Positions 49,129 to 58,225 of a stretch of DNA of 64,000 nt are shown piece after piece (position 1 is the stretch's first letter; each line of letters begins with the position of its first letter). A program made the position numbers and the translations under genes. Source of the DNA: Bifidobacterium pseudolongum subsp. globosum (GTDB taxonomy: Bacteria; Actinomycetota; Actinomycetes; Actinomycetales; Bifidobacteriaceae); the NCBI RefSeq assembly GCF_004155535.1, contig NZ_RYUH01000014.1:1-64000 (forward strand). Direction: 5' to 3'. Below the pieces are notes generated by a model. The model saw only the letters and a program-made list of their open reading frames with translations, ran no database searches and was not told the DNA's origin.

Positions 49129-50487
49129 TCAGTCGAACAGCGTCCACGGCTGGCTGGGGCGGTCATACAGGTAACCACGCTGCCAGTTCCACTGTGGGTG
49201 CTGGGCCATGAACTCGTCGGCGTCGAACGGCTCGCCGTCCGCGCGTCCGAAGATGCCCCACATGCGCAGCGCCTCGATGTCGGAGGCGTCCGCGCATTTG
49301 CCGTCGCACGAGCCGCCCGGGAAGAACGGCACATTCCACACACCGTGCGGATCGTCGGCGTAGTATTGCGGATCGACGTCGTAATGCGCGCAGATGTTGC
49401 GCGAGCACGCGTTGATGTACCCCAGATAGGGGTCGAATTTGTCCGCCAGGATGCGCTTGGCCACATCGTCGTCGATGGTGCCCGCAAGCTGCGGCATGAG
49501 CTGTTCGAACCGGGCGCGGCGCGCGCCGGTCTGCTGGCGCACGTCGTTGTAGCCGTTGTCGACGCATTCGAGGTTGCGGATGCGCGGATTGTGGCACGCG
49601 TTGCAGCCATAGTAGAAGCCGTCGGTCGTGCGCAGCAGCTCCTGGTGCTTGAGGCCCTGCTCGTAGCGCGCGATCTCGCCGTTCTTGGTGTCGGCGAGCA
49701 ACCAGATGTTGGCGTAGCCGCCGTTGTTGCCCTGATTCGCAAGGTCGACCCATTCGTCGATCGAATTGGCGTATTGCGTGGCCTTGCGCGAGCGCACGTA
49801 TTCGGGGATGCCGTTGACGTCGTAGCCCACAAAGCCGGCGATCGTGGTCTCGGTGATGCCCAGACCGGCGGAGGTGACATAGAAGTCGGTCATCGAATCG
49901 ATATAGCCCGGCACGGTCTGCATCTTGAAGCGGTTGCCGTGGGCCGGCACCACTTCCTCGCACACGTTGAAGTACTGGCCGCTCCAGAAGTCGTCGAAGC
50001 TTTCGTGGGCGATGACGGGCCGGCCGTCCGCAGTGGCGGAACCGGTGGCCACAAAGCCCGAGCAATGGGAGCCTTTGGGGCCCGCCGGCGGATTGTTGGA
50101 GTACTGCGCGGCCACCTGCGGCCACCAGTAGCCGGTCAGTTCCATCCATGCGTTCCAGCCGATGATGTCGCCGAGCGTCGTGGGGAACCCGCCGGCGGTG
50201 AAGCCGTCGGCCATGCCCTGCATCTCGTCGAGGTATTCCTGCTCGATGTGCGCCTGATGGAGTTTCACGGCTTGTTCCACGAAGAATGAGTAGTCCATGC
50301 CGAGCGTTTCGAGCGTCATGTGTGTGTAGACGCGGATGGCGTCACGGAACTCGTCGGTGAGTAGGTAGCCGTGCTGGAACCCGATGTCGTAGGGTTCACC
50401 TTCCACGTGCAGGTAATGCCAACCATTGATGTCGTCTCGGCTCGCCTTGTCCACGATGGCGCGCTGCTGATCCGTAAGTTCTGTCAT
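49129..50487 (-). CDS. C45 / phospholipase B-like hydrolase
   Basis: A 452-aa protein starting at 50487 (MTELTDQQRAIVDKASRDDI). N-terminal residues YDIGFQHGYLLTDEFRD and the GSHCSGFVATGSATADGRPV region (Cys as candidate N-terminal-nucleophile residue after processing) are typical of the C45 acyltransferase / phospholipase B-like superfamily. C-terminal Cys residues (YGCNACHNPRIRNLEC) are notable. No signal peptide. It opens the four-gene operon with pepC, permease and S10-like genes, so an amide or peptide substrate is likely. Its real reaction is not known. Confidence 0.75.
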   Translation of the reverse strand: MTELTDQQRAIVDKASRDDINGWHYLHVEGEPYDIGFQHGYLLTDEFRDAIRVYTHMTLETLGMDYSFFVEQAVKLHQAHIEQEYLDEMQGMADGFTAGGFPTTLGDIIGWNAWMELTGYWWPQVAAQYSNNPPAGPKGSHCSGFVATGSATADGRPVIAHESFDDFWSGQYFNVCEEVVPAHGNRFKMQTVPGYIDSMTDFYVTSAGLGITETTIAGFVGYDVNGIPEYVRSRKATQYANSIDEWVDLANQGNNGGYANIWLLADTKNGEIARYEQGLKHQELLRTTDGFYYGCNACHNPRIRNLECVDNGYNDVRQQTGARRARFEQLMPQLAGTIDDDVAKRILADKFDPYLGYINACSRNICAHYDVDPQYYADDPHGVWNVPFFPGGSCDGKCADASDIEALRMWGIFGRADGEPFDADEFMAQHPQWNWQRGYLYDRPSQPWTLFD

Positions 50488-50768
50488 GACCGGTCCTTTG
50501 TGCCTCTTATCGGATACGCTTTCACAATAGAACCGGAAAAAATGCGGACCCCACCGTTTCAATCAAGGCATAATACGCTTCAGGCGTTGTGGAAAAACCG
50601 AAAATTCATGCTCTTATACGCGAAATGTGAATGTTTTTCACCCCACAAAAGAACCCCACTGTCGGTATCCGGTTGGTTGGTGCACCGCTGACCAATAAGC
50701 GACGCAGTGGCCACAGGAATATACGCGTCTTGGCCGACAAATCCCAAGCCACCGCCCCGAACATAACG

Positions 50769-50806
50769 GAATCCCTCCTGCCGCGATATGGCGGCAGGAG
50801 GGATTC
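50769..50806 (-). terminator. Hairpin downstream of def
   Basis: A perfect 16-bp stem, GAATCCCTCCTGCCGC with GCGGCAGGAGGGATTC, with a 6-nt loop, 7 bp after the def stop. There is no clear T-run. The rest of the 326-bp gap (50488-50813) must hold the promoter of the peptide operon, but no convincing -35/-10 pair was seen. Confidence 0.7.
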
Positions 50807-50813
50807 GGGGCGG

Positions 50814-51461
50814 TCAGAGGTCGAAACCGAGCTCCTTCGCGGCCTGTGTGGGCACCGGGTCTTCGCACCAGAAGTCCTCGAGGTTCTCCACGGTCGTCAG
50901 CGAGCGGATCTCCGCCTTGTCGATGTACAGCTCGCCGCTCAAATGGTCGGTCTCGTGCTGGAAGATGCGCGCCGGCCAGCCATGCAGGCGCTCCTCGTGG
51001 CGGTTGCCCTCCTCGTCGTGCCAGTGGGCCACGATGTCGAGCCAGCGCTTGCGCACCGCCTGGTAGCCTTCCACACTGAGGCAACCCTCGTAGAACGAGC
51101 GCGTCTCCTCCCCTACCGGTTCGTAGGCGGGGTTGATGATCACATGGAACGGGAACTCAGCGATTTCACGCGGGTCGTCGTCGCCGTCGGCATGGTCCTC
51201 CACCACGGCGAGCGCAAGGTTCAGCCCGATCTGCGGGCCTGCCAGCCCGACGCCCGGCGCGGCGAGCATCGTGGTGCGCATCGTCTCGATGAGTTTGTGC
51301 AGCGTGTGCTTGCTCAACTGCCCGTCGTACTGCACGCATTGCGCGCGCAGCACCGGCTCGCCGGCCTCGACGATCGGCAATACGCCGTGGTCGGCGGATT
51401 TGAGCAGCCGTTCCACATCCCTGTTGAGCGCCATGTCGACGCGCTTGTGTGATCCGAACAT
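50814..51461 (-). CDS. def: Peptide deformylase
   Basis: A 215-aa enzyme with all three family motifs: GVGLAGPQIGLN, EGCLSVEGY (Cys metal ligand) and FQHETDHLSGELY (HExxH). It removes the formyl group from new proteins. Length is on the long side for the family, with an N-terminal extension (MFGSHKRVDMALNRDVERLL). It follows glmM on the minus strand, 43 bp downstream, and ends at a strong hairpin. Confidence 0.95.
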   Translation of the reverse strand: MFGSHKRVDMALNRDVERLLKSADHGVLPIVEAGEPVLRAQCVQYDGQLSKHTLHKLIETMRTTMLAAPGVGLAGPQIGLNLALAVVEDHADGDDDPREIAEFPFHVIINPAYEPVGEETRSFYEGCLSVEGYQAVRKRWLDIVAHWHDEEGNRHEERLHGWPARIFQHETDHLSGELYIDKAEIRSLTTVENLEDFWCEDPVPTQAAKELGFDL

Positions 51462-51504
51462 CCGTATCCTTCTCTCTTATATATAAGGTATGTCTACTGT
51501 GCGC

Positions 51505-52887
51505 TCACAGCCCGAGCTCGTCGGCCACGACCTGCGCCAGGCGCGCGGTCACGGCGTCCGCCTGTTCCTGCGTGGCGGCCTCGGCCATCACGCGCACAAG
51601 CGGTTCGGTGCCGGAGGGGCGCAACAGCACGCGGCCGGTGTCGCCGAGCAGTTCCTCTTCGCGCGCGACGGCGTCAAGCACCGCCTTGTTGGTCTTGGCG
51701 GCCATCTTGTCTACATTCGGCACATTGATGAGCTGCTGCGGCAGCTGCGGGAAGTCCGCGGCGAGGCTCTTGAGGCTGCGGCCGGAATCGACGACCTCCT
51801 TGCACAGCGTGAGCGCGGTGAGTGTGCCATCGCCGGTCGTGGCGAATTCGCGGTTGATGACGTGGCCCGACTGTTCACCGCCGAGCGAGTAGTCGCCCTT
51901 GAGCATCTCTTCGAGCACATAACGGTCGCCGACGTTGGTCTGCACGGTGGTGATGCCCATGTCTTTGAGCGCGAGTTTGAGGCCGAGGTTGCTCATCACG
52001 GTCACGACGAGCGTGTTGTGGTTGAGCTTGCCTTCGCGTTGCTTGGCGCGCGCGAGGATGCCCATGATCTGGTCGCCGTTGACGAGCGTGCCGTCTTCGT
52101 CCACCGCCAGGCAGCGGTCGGCGTCGCCGTCGAAGGCGACGCCCAGATCGGCGTTGGACGCCTTGACCATGGCCTGCAACTGCTCGGGGTGGGTGGATCC
52201 GGCGTTCTTGTTGATGTTGTAGCCGTCCGGCGACGCGTTGATCACGATGACGTCCGCGCCCGCGCGACGCAGTGCCTCGGGCGCCACGACCGACGTGGCG
52301 CCGTTCGCGCAATCGGCCACGACGCGCAGGCCCTTGAGCGGCTTGGACTGCGTGCCGTCGGTGATCGGGGCAATCGTGGCCACGAGATGGTCGATGTACA
52401 TGTTCGTGGCGGTGTTCGAGTCGTGGCTCACGCGGCCCACACCCGCGCCGGTGGGGCGGTCCCAATCCTGGCCGAGCACGGCCTCGATCTCGTCCTCCTT
52501 CTTATCGGGCAGCTTGAAGCCGCCGCGCGCGAAGAACTTGATGCCGTTGTCGGGCATGGGGTTGTGCGAGGCGGAGATGACCGCGCCCATCTCCACATTG
52601 AGCACGCTCGTCAGATAGGCCACGCCCGGCGTGGGGATGATGCCCGCGTCGATGACGTCGAAGCCGCCGGCGCTCATGCCGGCGGCGAGCGCGTTGGAGA
52701 GGAAGTCACCCGAAACACGGGTGTCGCGTCCGATCAACGCACGGCGCCGGCCCGCCTTCTGATCGGGTTTCGGGGCATCGTCGCCGAGCACACGCACGGC
52801 GGCGTCCCCCAGATCGAGCGCGAGCTGGGCGGTCAGATCACGATTGGCAAGACCACGGACACCATCGGTTCCAAACATACGTGGCAT
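51505..52887 (-). CDS. glmM: Phosphoglucosamine mutase
   Basis: A 460-aa enzyme, normal GlmM length, starting MPRMFGTDGVRGLAN at 52887 (TGAGGATGAAT before it). The phosphoserine loop is GAVISASHNPMPDNGIKFF, the metal loop FDGDADRCLAVDEDG, and the C-terminal phosphate-binding loop RPSGTEPLVRVM. It converts glucosamine-6-phosphate to glucosamine-1-phosphate for peptidoglycan. Earlier in-frame ATG codons would add residues not found in the family. Confidence 0.96.
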   Translation of the reverse strand: MPRMFGTDGVRGLANRDLTAQLALDLGDAAVRVLGDDAPKPDQKAGRRRALIGRDTRVSGDFLSNALAAGMSAGGFDVIDAGIIPTPGVAYLTSVLNVEMGAVISASHNPMPDNGIKFFARGGFKLPDKKEDEIEAVLGQDWDRPTGAGVGRVSHDSNTATNMYIDHLVATIAPITDGTQSKPLKGLRVVADCANGATSVVAPEALRRAGADVIVINASPDGYNINKNAGSTHPEQLQAMVKASNADLGVAFDGDADRCLAVDEDGTLVNGDQIMGILARAKQREGKLNHNTLVVTVMSNLGLKLALKDMGITTVQTNVGDRYVLEEMLKGDYSLGGEQSGHVINREFATTGDGTLTALTLCKEVVDSGRSLKSLAADFPQLPQQLINVPNVDKMAAKTNKAVLDAVAREEELLGDTGRVLLRPSGTEPLVRVMAEAATQEQADAVTARLAQVVADELGL

Positions 52888-53000
52888 ATTCATCCTCACT
52901 TGATATGCATCAGTCCACCGATCCGACCGATATCCACGACCGGACCATACGTGCACGATTCTACTGCACCCGTCTACTGCGCCCATGGCGATTGCCGTGG

Positions 53001-55538
53001 TCAGAAGAGCGAACCATTGTCCTCCCGCACCATATTCGCGGGCACGATGCTTGAGACCACGTTCACCGGCAATGAGTCCGCATCGTATGTGCGACTGGCC
53101 ATCCTCCCTTGGTCGAACGGCACCATCAGGAACTCGGTTCCCGCAGGCCCCGACTGGGAATCATCCCATGTCACGTCCACGGCGGTCCAGCCTTCGCCGG
53201 TATTGACCACATTCCACGCGTGCCGGCTGTTGTAGACGGGGATGGACGGGTCGATGACGTTGCCGGTGACATACCATGATTCGATGCCGGCCTGGTTCAA
53301 CAACGCCTGGAACACCTGCGCATACCCCGAACAGACGATGTACGCGTCGTCGGTGCCGGCCACCTCCAACGCGAGCGCGCTGGCGGTGTATTCCGTCCGG
53401 GCGTCGATGTTGCTTTTGCCGTCCTTGTAGACCGCATGGTCGTACCGGAACGAGTCGATGATTTTGTTGTGGAAATAGGTCACCTTGTCCCGTGGACTGC
53501 CGCCGACCTCTTTGACCCACGCATTGACGACGCCCAGGACCTTGTCACGCTCCTTGAGGTAATCCTCTTTCCTCTGGCGTTTGGAGCCGGCGTACACCTG
53601 TACAATCGGGTCCTCGCTGCCTTCGTCCGTACGGACCGACATCGTGCAGGTGTACACACAGAAGGTCAGCGGGTTCTGCGCCACGGCCTCCTGGAACGCC
53701 TGTTGGAGGGTGTCGCTGTGATCGGAGTCATCCGCGCTGACGTAGTGGGCCACGTTGATCCTGCGGTTGCCGGCGAGCAGATTGGCGGCCAGGTATTTGA
53801 CCAGCTCATTGGTGCCTTTCACGGGGATGCCCGTGGACGACAGGTCCGGCATGGTCGTGGAAGTCTCCACGGCCATGTCCTTGGCCAGCTGCTCCCAATC
53901 CACATCGCTGTCATCGACCACCGGGAGCAGTCCTGTGCCGGGATTCTCCTCGTCGAGCTGGGCGTCCGCCTCGTCGAATCCCTTCTTCAGCGCGTCGATC
54001 GTCGGGTAATCGGTCGCGGGAATCGAGACCGTGTCGTGTATCGTGGTGCCCTTGATGGTGCACGGCACCTCCCATATGAGCGTTTCCCTGCGACTCGTGG
54101 TGCCACCGTTCTCACGGTCGTATTGGACCGAGTCCTCCTTGCGCGTGGTGGCTTTGTCGAAGTCGAACACACGGCGCGTCTTGCGGATGGTGCCATCCGC
54201 CATGTTGACGTAGCCCACGGCCTCGTACTTCAGCAGTTCGATGCCGCCTTCGGGCTTCTTGCCCCGCAGGTTTTCGGTATGCAAGCTCACGGTGATGGGG
54301 ATCTGCGACAGCAGGTCATTCGCGCGCAGCATGGCGTAGGGAGAGTAGCCGCCCTCCCCGTCCGTGGCACGCACCAGGAACGACATGTTGCGCACGGTGT
54401 CGGGGCCCGGATAATACGACTTCACATCCTCGGCCTTGATGTTGTCGGACGTGGCCGCGTTCTGCAGGTCCAGACGGGTTCCTTCGATGTCATCGGCGCT
54501 GTCGCCCATGACCAGGCCGCCGAACAATCCGTTCTGGCTGTCTCTCTCATCATCCGGATCGATGGCGTGTGCGGACATCTCCAGTTCCTTGGAATTGATC
54601 GACGTGTCCTCGGTGAAGTCGATCAGGGTGACGGTCTGAGGGATGGATGTCTCGCCCTTCCGCTTCTTCTGCATGAACACCTGGTATCTGGAGGCCCCGT
54701 CCACCGGGTCCCAGCGAATCGTGACATACCCGTCATCGTCAACGGACGCGCGCAGGTTCTTGGGGATGGGCAATTCATCCGCATCCCCCTGCACGGTGAA
54801 ATAGGTCACCTGCGGTCTCTTGAGCTTTTTGCCGTCATCGCCCGCATACCGCACCAGATAGTAGCCGTCGAACCCGAACCAGCGGTTTCCCGACGTCTTT
54901 CCATCAAACGAATAATGTTCGGGGTCCTTGTCGTGTTCCTTGGTAAACGGGTAGACCTTCTTGTTGTTCCTCACAGAGGAACCAGTGAATGCGGAGATGG
55001 TGATATTGCCGGGTTTCTCTATCCCGCAAGACGAGGTCGTGGGGAACTCATTGGTGAGCGCCGGGTCGGTGTACACCCTCACCGCTTCCTTGTACCTCTC
55101 GTCATCGTCTTTGCAAGCATATGGGATGTCAAACCTGTGGTACCACTCGAGCCCCGTCATCGGCTCCAGCAGTTCGAAATCGCCGTTCTGCAATGCACTT
55201 GGATACATGTAGCCGCCATAGATGCCCTGCTCTCGGTCTGCGGCGCGCTTGTGCATGAACCATGCCACACCCGAAGAGGCGATGACGCATACCGCCACCA
55301 CGGCTGCGACGATGGTGATGATCCGCTTCCTGTGCTTCTTGGGGTCTATGGCCACGGCCTTGGCCTGTGTGGGATTGGATTGGCCGGGCCGTGTGGAGAC
55401 CCATCGCGTTCCAGTCCAATACATGGTCTTCCGGGTGCGCGGGTGCCGGTACCAGCCGGCCTTGGGCAACGGTCGGCCCTGCTGCGGTTGTGGTGGCTGC
55501 TGAGATGGGTTTCCGTGCGGCTCCTGTGGTCCAGTCAT
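53001..55538 (-). CDS. Membrane protein with DUF2510 and transglutaminase-like domain (paralog 1)
   Basis: An 845-aa protein. N-terminal Pro/Gln-rich segment, then a DUF2510-type motif (KAGWYRHPRTRKTMYWTGTR), one membrane segment (RIITIVAAVVAVCVIASSGV), a long external region with a fibronectin-III-like module (GYVTIRWDPVDGASRYQVFM) and a C-terminal transglutaminase-like fold with Cys, His and Asp in YIVCSGYAQVFQALL, YNSRHAWNVV and TAVDVTWDD. Such proteins act outside the membrane, possibly as cysteine peptidases or cross-linkers of the envelope. It follows a paralog (55578-57989) with 39 bp between them. Confidence 0.8.
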   Translation of the reverse strand: MTGPQEPHGNPSQQPPQPQQGRPLPKAGWYRHPRTRKTMYWTGTRWVSTRPGQSNPTQAKAVAIDPKKHRKRIITIVAAVVAVCVIASSGVAWFMHKRAADREQGIYGGYMYPSALQNGDFELLEPMTGLEWYHRFDIPYACKDDDERYKEAVRVYTDPALTNEFPTTSSCGIEKPGNITISAFTGSSVRNNKKVYPFTKEHDKDPEHYSFDGKTSGNRWFGFDGYYLVRYAGDDGKKLKRPQVTYFTVQGDADELPIPKNLRASVDDDGYVTIRWDPVDGASRYQVFMQKKRKGETSIPQTVTLIDFTEDTSINSKELEMSAHAIDPDDERDSQNGLFGGLVMGDSADDIEGTRLDLQNAATSDNIKAEDVKSYYPGPDTVRNMSFLVRATDGEGGYSPYAMLRANDLLSQIPITVSLHTENLRGKKPEGGIELLKYEAVGYVNMADGTIRKTRRVFDFDKATTRKEDSVQYDRENGGTTSRRETLIWEVPCTIKGTTIHDTVSIPATDYPTIDALKKGFDEADAQLDEENPGTGLLPVVDDSDVDWEQLAKDMAVETSTTMPDLSSTGIPVKGTNELVKYLAANLLAGNRRINVAHYVSADDSDHSDTLQQAFQEAVAQNPLTFCVYTCTMSVRTDEGSEDPIVQVYAGSKRQRKEDYLKERDKVLGVVNAWVKEVGGSPRDKVTYFHNKIIDSFRYDHAVYKDGKSNIDARTEYTASALALEVAGTDDAYIVCSGYAQVFQALLNQAGIESWYVTGNVIDPSIPVYNSRHAWNVVNTGEGWTAVDVTWDDSQSGPAGTEFLMVPFDQGRMASRTYDADSLPVNVVSSIVPANMVREDNGSLF

Positions 55539-55577
55539 CGCTTCTCTTCCTTATATCCTTATGCTCTTGTGGTCCCG

Positions 55578-57989
55578 TTACCGTTGACTGCCGCCATAGG
55601 CGGGAATGCTTGACTTGAGCATCCAATCCGATTCCACGGTGTGTTCGTCCAATGTATTGGCGTCCTTGAGCTGATACTCGCTCGACGCATATGAGCCATC
55701 GTCGTCCCATGTGGTGTCGATGTCGTACCATTTACCATCCAGCTGCACGCGGTTCCAGGCGTGCCTGCCGCTCGCACCCTGTCCGCTAACGAACAGCGAC
55801 GGTATACCGATCTGGTCGGCAATGGCGTCGAACGACAATGTATATGATGCGCATACGCCCCGGCCGTTGATCAATATGCCATCCGTCCAGGAATGAGGGA
55901 ACGCCTTTTGCAGCTGAAACAACTCCATATGGGACTCGTAGGCTTCGAATGCGTCATAGTCATACTCGGCGGTGGCCGCCAGATAGTTGTCAATCTGGAT
56001 AGCGCCTTCGCGTGTGGCACCGGCTGTGATTGCGGAGGCGCCCTGCATCACTTTGTCGTAAAATGCATCACGCAATGCGAATGCGTCATCGGCATAGGTC
56101 ACACGCACCATACGCTTGCCAGTCGTAGTAATAGTGGCCAAACTGACACCCGAATAATCCACCTTGAACATGACGGCAAGATACGAGTTTTGGTATATCG
56201 CTTCCTGAAGCACGTCATAGAACTCAGGAGCGCTTGGGCTTGACGCATAGGCGTCGATGTCGATCATCTTATGGCCAGCGAGCAGATTCTCCGCCACATA
56301 GCGCACATATTCGGTCGAACCGAATGGCTTGTATTTCTCCACGCCGTTGTGCCCAACGGGCTTGCTATCCGGTTCGAGCAGGTCATTCATTTCCTGTTTG
56401 AAGGTGGCACTAATCACGCCGGACTTCGGCTCGTTTCGCTTCCACTGGGCGATTTTCGCTTGGGATTGGTCGTATTCGCCGATGTCCCTGTACCACTGCT
56501 TCGTCGTATATGCCGTCCCCGGAACCATACAGGTGCTGTACAGCATGTGCGAATCGTCGAATTCAGGCTTGGGGCATTCCTTGTAGATCTCGTGGGTGCG
56601 GCCGTCGAGCATCGTGACGTAGTGCTTGGCATAGGCGTGCTGGAGCTTGTCGGGCATCTGCGAGTCATTGCCGGAGAACGGTTGCGTCTGCTGATTGATG
56701 GTGCTCAGCATATAGTCGGCTTCTTGTAATGGCAACGAGGACATGAACGGCGCAAGCGAGGCTGTTGATAAATAGCTCTCATGTCCGTTCGAGTCGATTG
56801 CGCTCACGGCAATCCAGCCATCCGATGTATCCATGCGCTCATCGAACTGCTGGGCAAGTTGTGCAGCACGTTCCTCGCCGAGCGCCAGACCCAAATCGTA
56901 ATCAACGCAGTCAACATCGGTGCTTTTTGACGCCTTGCACTCCATCGCGTTGTCCTCGCTTTGCAGCACCAATTGCGATAACGCGCCGTTGCCGGCGCTG
57001 TCGCCTAACTGGTCGAGGCGCACGTCCGTCTGGTCGGTGTCGGCGATGGGATCCATCTGCACTTCGGACGTGAAGAACGTGTGCCGGATCGTGTACAGCC
57101 GGTATTTGCTCGCGCCTTCCACCTTGGAAAAACTGATGCGCAATATGCCATCGCCATCCACCGACAACTGCAGGTCGCGCGGACGGTCCAACGAACTGCG
57201 GTACTTGTCCTTGACGGTGAAATACGTGATCTTGGGTTTGGCGAGCTTAACGCCATGCGCATCGCGCCATTGCACGAGCCAGTAATGTTCATAGCCGGAA
57301 AAACCGAGATTGTACTTGGATATGTCGTTGTCGTCCTGGGCGGCATCCGGGCGGGACATGCCCGTGACCTCCAATCGGTTGTCGTCCGTGATCGCATAGC
57401 CGGCCTCGACGGGCGCATCCAGATTGGCGTTGCCGTATACGCATAGGAAATCGCAGGCTTCCAGCTCCTCGGACTTCGCGAGCTCCTGCGCCGTTTCGGG
57501 CGTAAGATCCATCGAGAACTTGCGCGAATTGCTGATGGCGATCAACGGGTCCTGCAGATCGAAACGGTCGGCGGTGAACGTGGTGCCGTACGCCTCTTCC
57601 TTGGACATCGATGCGAACGAAGGACCGTCCACAAGACCGGCGCGTTCCAGAACGTTCAGAGTCAGCATCCCGCCACCGACGAGCACCGCCAGAGCCGTGA
57701 TGATGCTCAGCAGAATGATCCAGATACGCTTCTTGGGGGCCTTCGGCGATGCAAGCGCCGCAGACGGGGCATAGCCGGCTCCCTGCATGGCGGGCATGGG
57801 CCGCTCGCTCCATTGGGCTCCGGTCCAATACATGATCGTCTTGGTTCGTGGATGTTGGTACCACCCCGCCTTGGGCAGTGGCCTGCCGTTGTCAGGTTGA
57901 CGGTCCCGCAGCGGTTGCGGCTGCTGAGGTGGCGTGCCCTGTCGTGGCTGCTGTGGGGGTGTTCCGCGCGGCGGCTGTGGCCCGGTCAT
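55578..57989 (-). CDS. Membrane protein with DUF2510 and transglutaminase-like domain (paralog 2)
   Basis: An 803-aa protein starting at 57989 (AAGGAGAAGTG before ATG; a GTG codon just upstream is less likely). Same build as the downstream paralog: Pro/Gln-rich start, KAGWYQHPRTKTIMYWTGAQ, membrane segment (IWIILLSIITALAVLVGGGM), external region and C-terminal transglutaminase-like domain with GVCASYTLSFDAIAD, GASGRHAWNRV and WYDIDTTWDDDG. The catalytic Cys, His and Asp are all kept. The middle regions of the two paralogs are far more different than their ends, suggesting distinct partners. Confidence 0.8.
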   Translation of the reverse strand: MTGPQPPRGTPPQQPRQGTPPQQPQPLRDRQPDNGRPLPKAGWYQHPRTKTIMYWTGAQWSERPMPAMQGAGYAPSAALASPKAPKKRIWIILLSIITALAVLVGGGMLTLNVLERAGLVDGPSFASMSKEEAYGTTFTADRFDLQDPLIAISNSRKFSMDLTPETAQELAKSEELEACDFLCVYGNANLDAPVEAGYAITDDNRLEVTGMSRPDAAQDDNDISKYNLGFSGYEHYWLVQWRDAHGVKLAKPKITYFTVKDKYRSSLDRPRDLQLSVDGDGILRISFSKVEGASKYRLYTIRHTFFTSEVQMDPIADTDQTDVRLDQLGDSAGNGALSQLVLQSEDNAMECKASKSTDVDCVDYDLGLALGEERAAQLAQQFDERMDTSDGWIAVSAIDSNGHESYLSTASLAPFMSSLPLQEADYMLSTINQQTQPFSGNDSQMPDKLQHAYAKHYVTMLDGRTHEIYKECPKPEFDDSHMLYSTCMVPGTAYTTKQWYRDIGEYDQSQAKIAQWKRNEPKSGVISATFKQEMNDLLEPDSKPVGHNGVEKYKPFGSTEYVRYVAENLLAGHKMIDIDAYASSPSAPEFYDVLQEAIYQNSYLAVMFKVDYSGVSLATITTTGKRMVRVTYADDAFALRDAFYDKVMQGASAITAGATREGAIQIDNYLAATAEYDYDAFEAYESHMELFQLQKAFPHSWTDGILINGRGVCASYTLSFDAIADQIGIPSLFVSGQGASGRHAWNRVQLDGKWYDIDTTWDDDGSYASSEYQLKDANTLDEHTVESDWMLKSSIPAYGGSQR

Positions 57990-58156
57990 CACTTCTCCTT
58001 AATGCCCTCTTGCTTCACAAAAGTACCTTGTCAGCGTAATGGAACAAGGTTTTCCGCCATCACACGATGAGCTGTTTTTCTTTGACAGCATACCGAGGCA
58101 CCACATTGTGTCGTGGATATGCTACTAGGAATTATCGAAGTATCAGCCGCGATACC

Positions 58157-58195
58157 GTTGGGGCCTGTGCCGTCCATGACGGCACAGGCCCCAAC
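58157..58195 (-). terminator. Terminator hairpin downstream of pepN
   Basis: A perfect 18-bp stem, GTTGGGGCCTGTGCCGTC with GACGGCACAGGCCCCAAC, and a CAT loop, 30 bp after the pepN stop. No T-run on the minus strand. The 58010-58156 stretch before it, upstream of the transglutaminase-like genes, shows nothing else. Confidence 0.75.
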
Positions 58196-58225
58196 ATCAC
58201 CGATCGTTGTGTCTAATGCGGCGCA

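Noticed and set aside
45543-49211. A 1,222-codon open frame opposite the permease and pepC
   Set aside because: An antisense shadow spanning two unrelated real genes and their intergenic gap.
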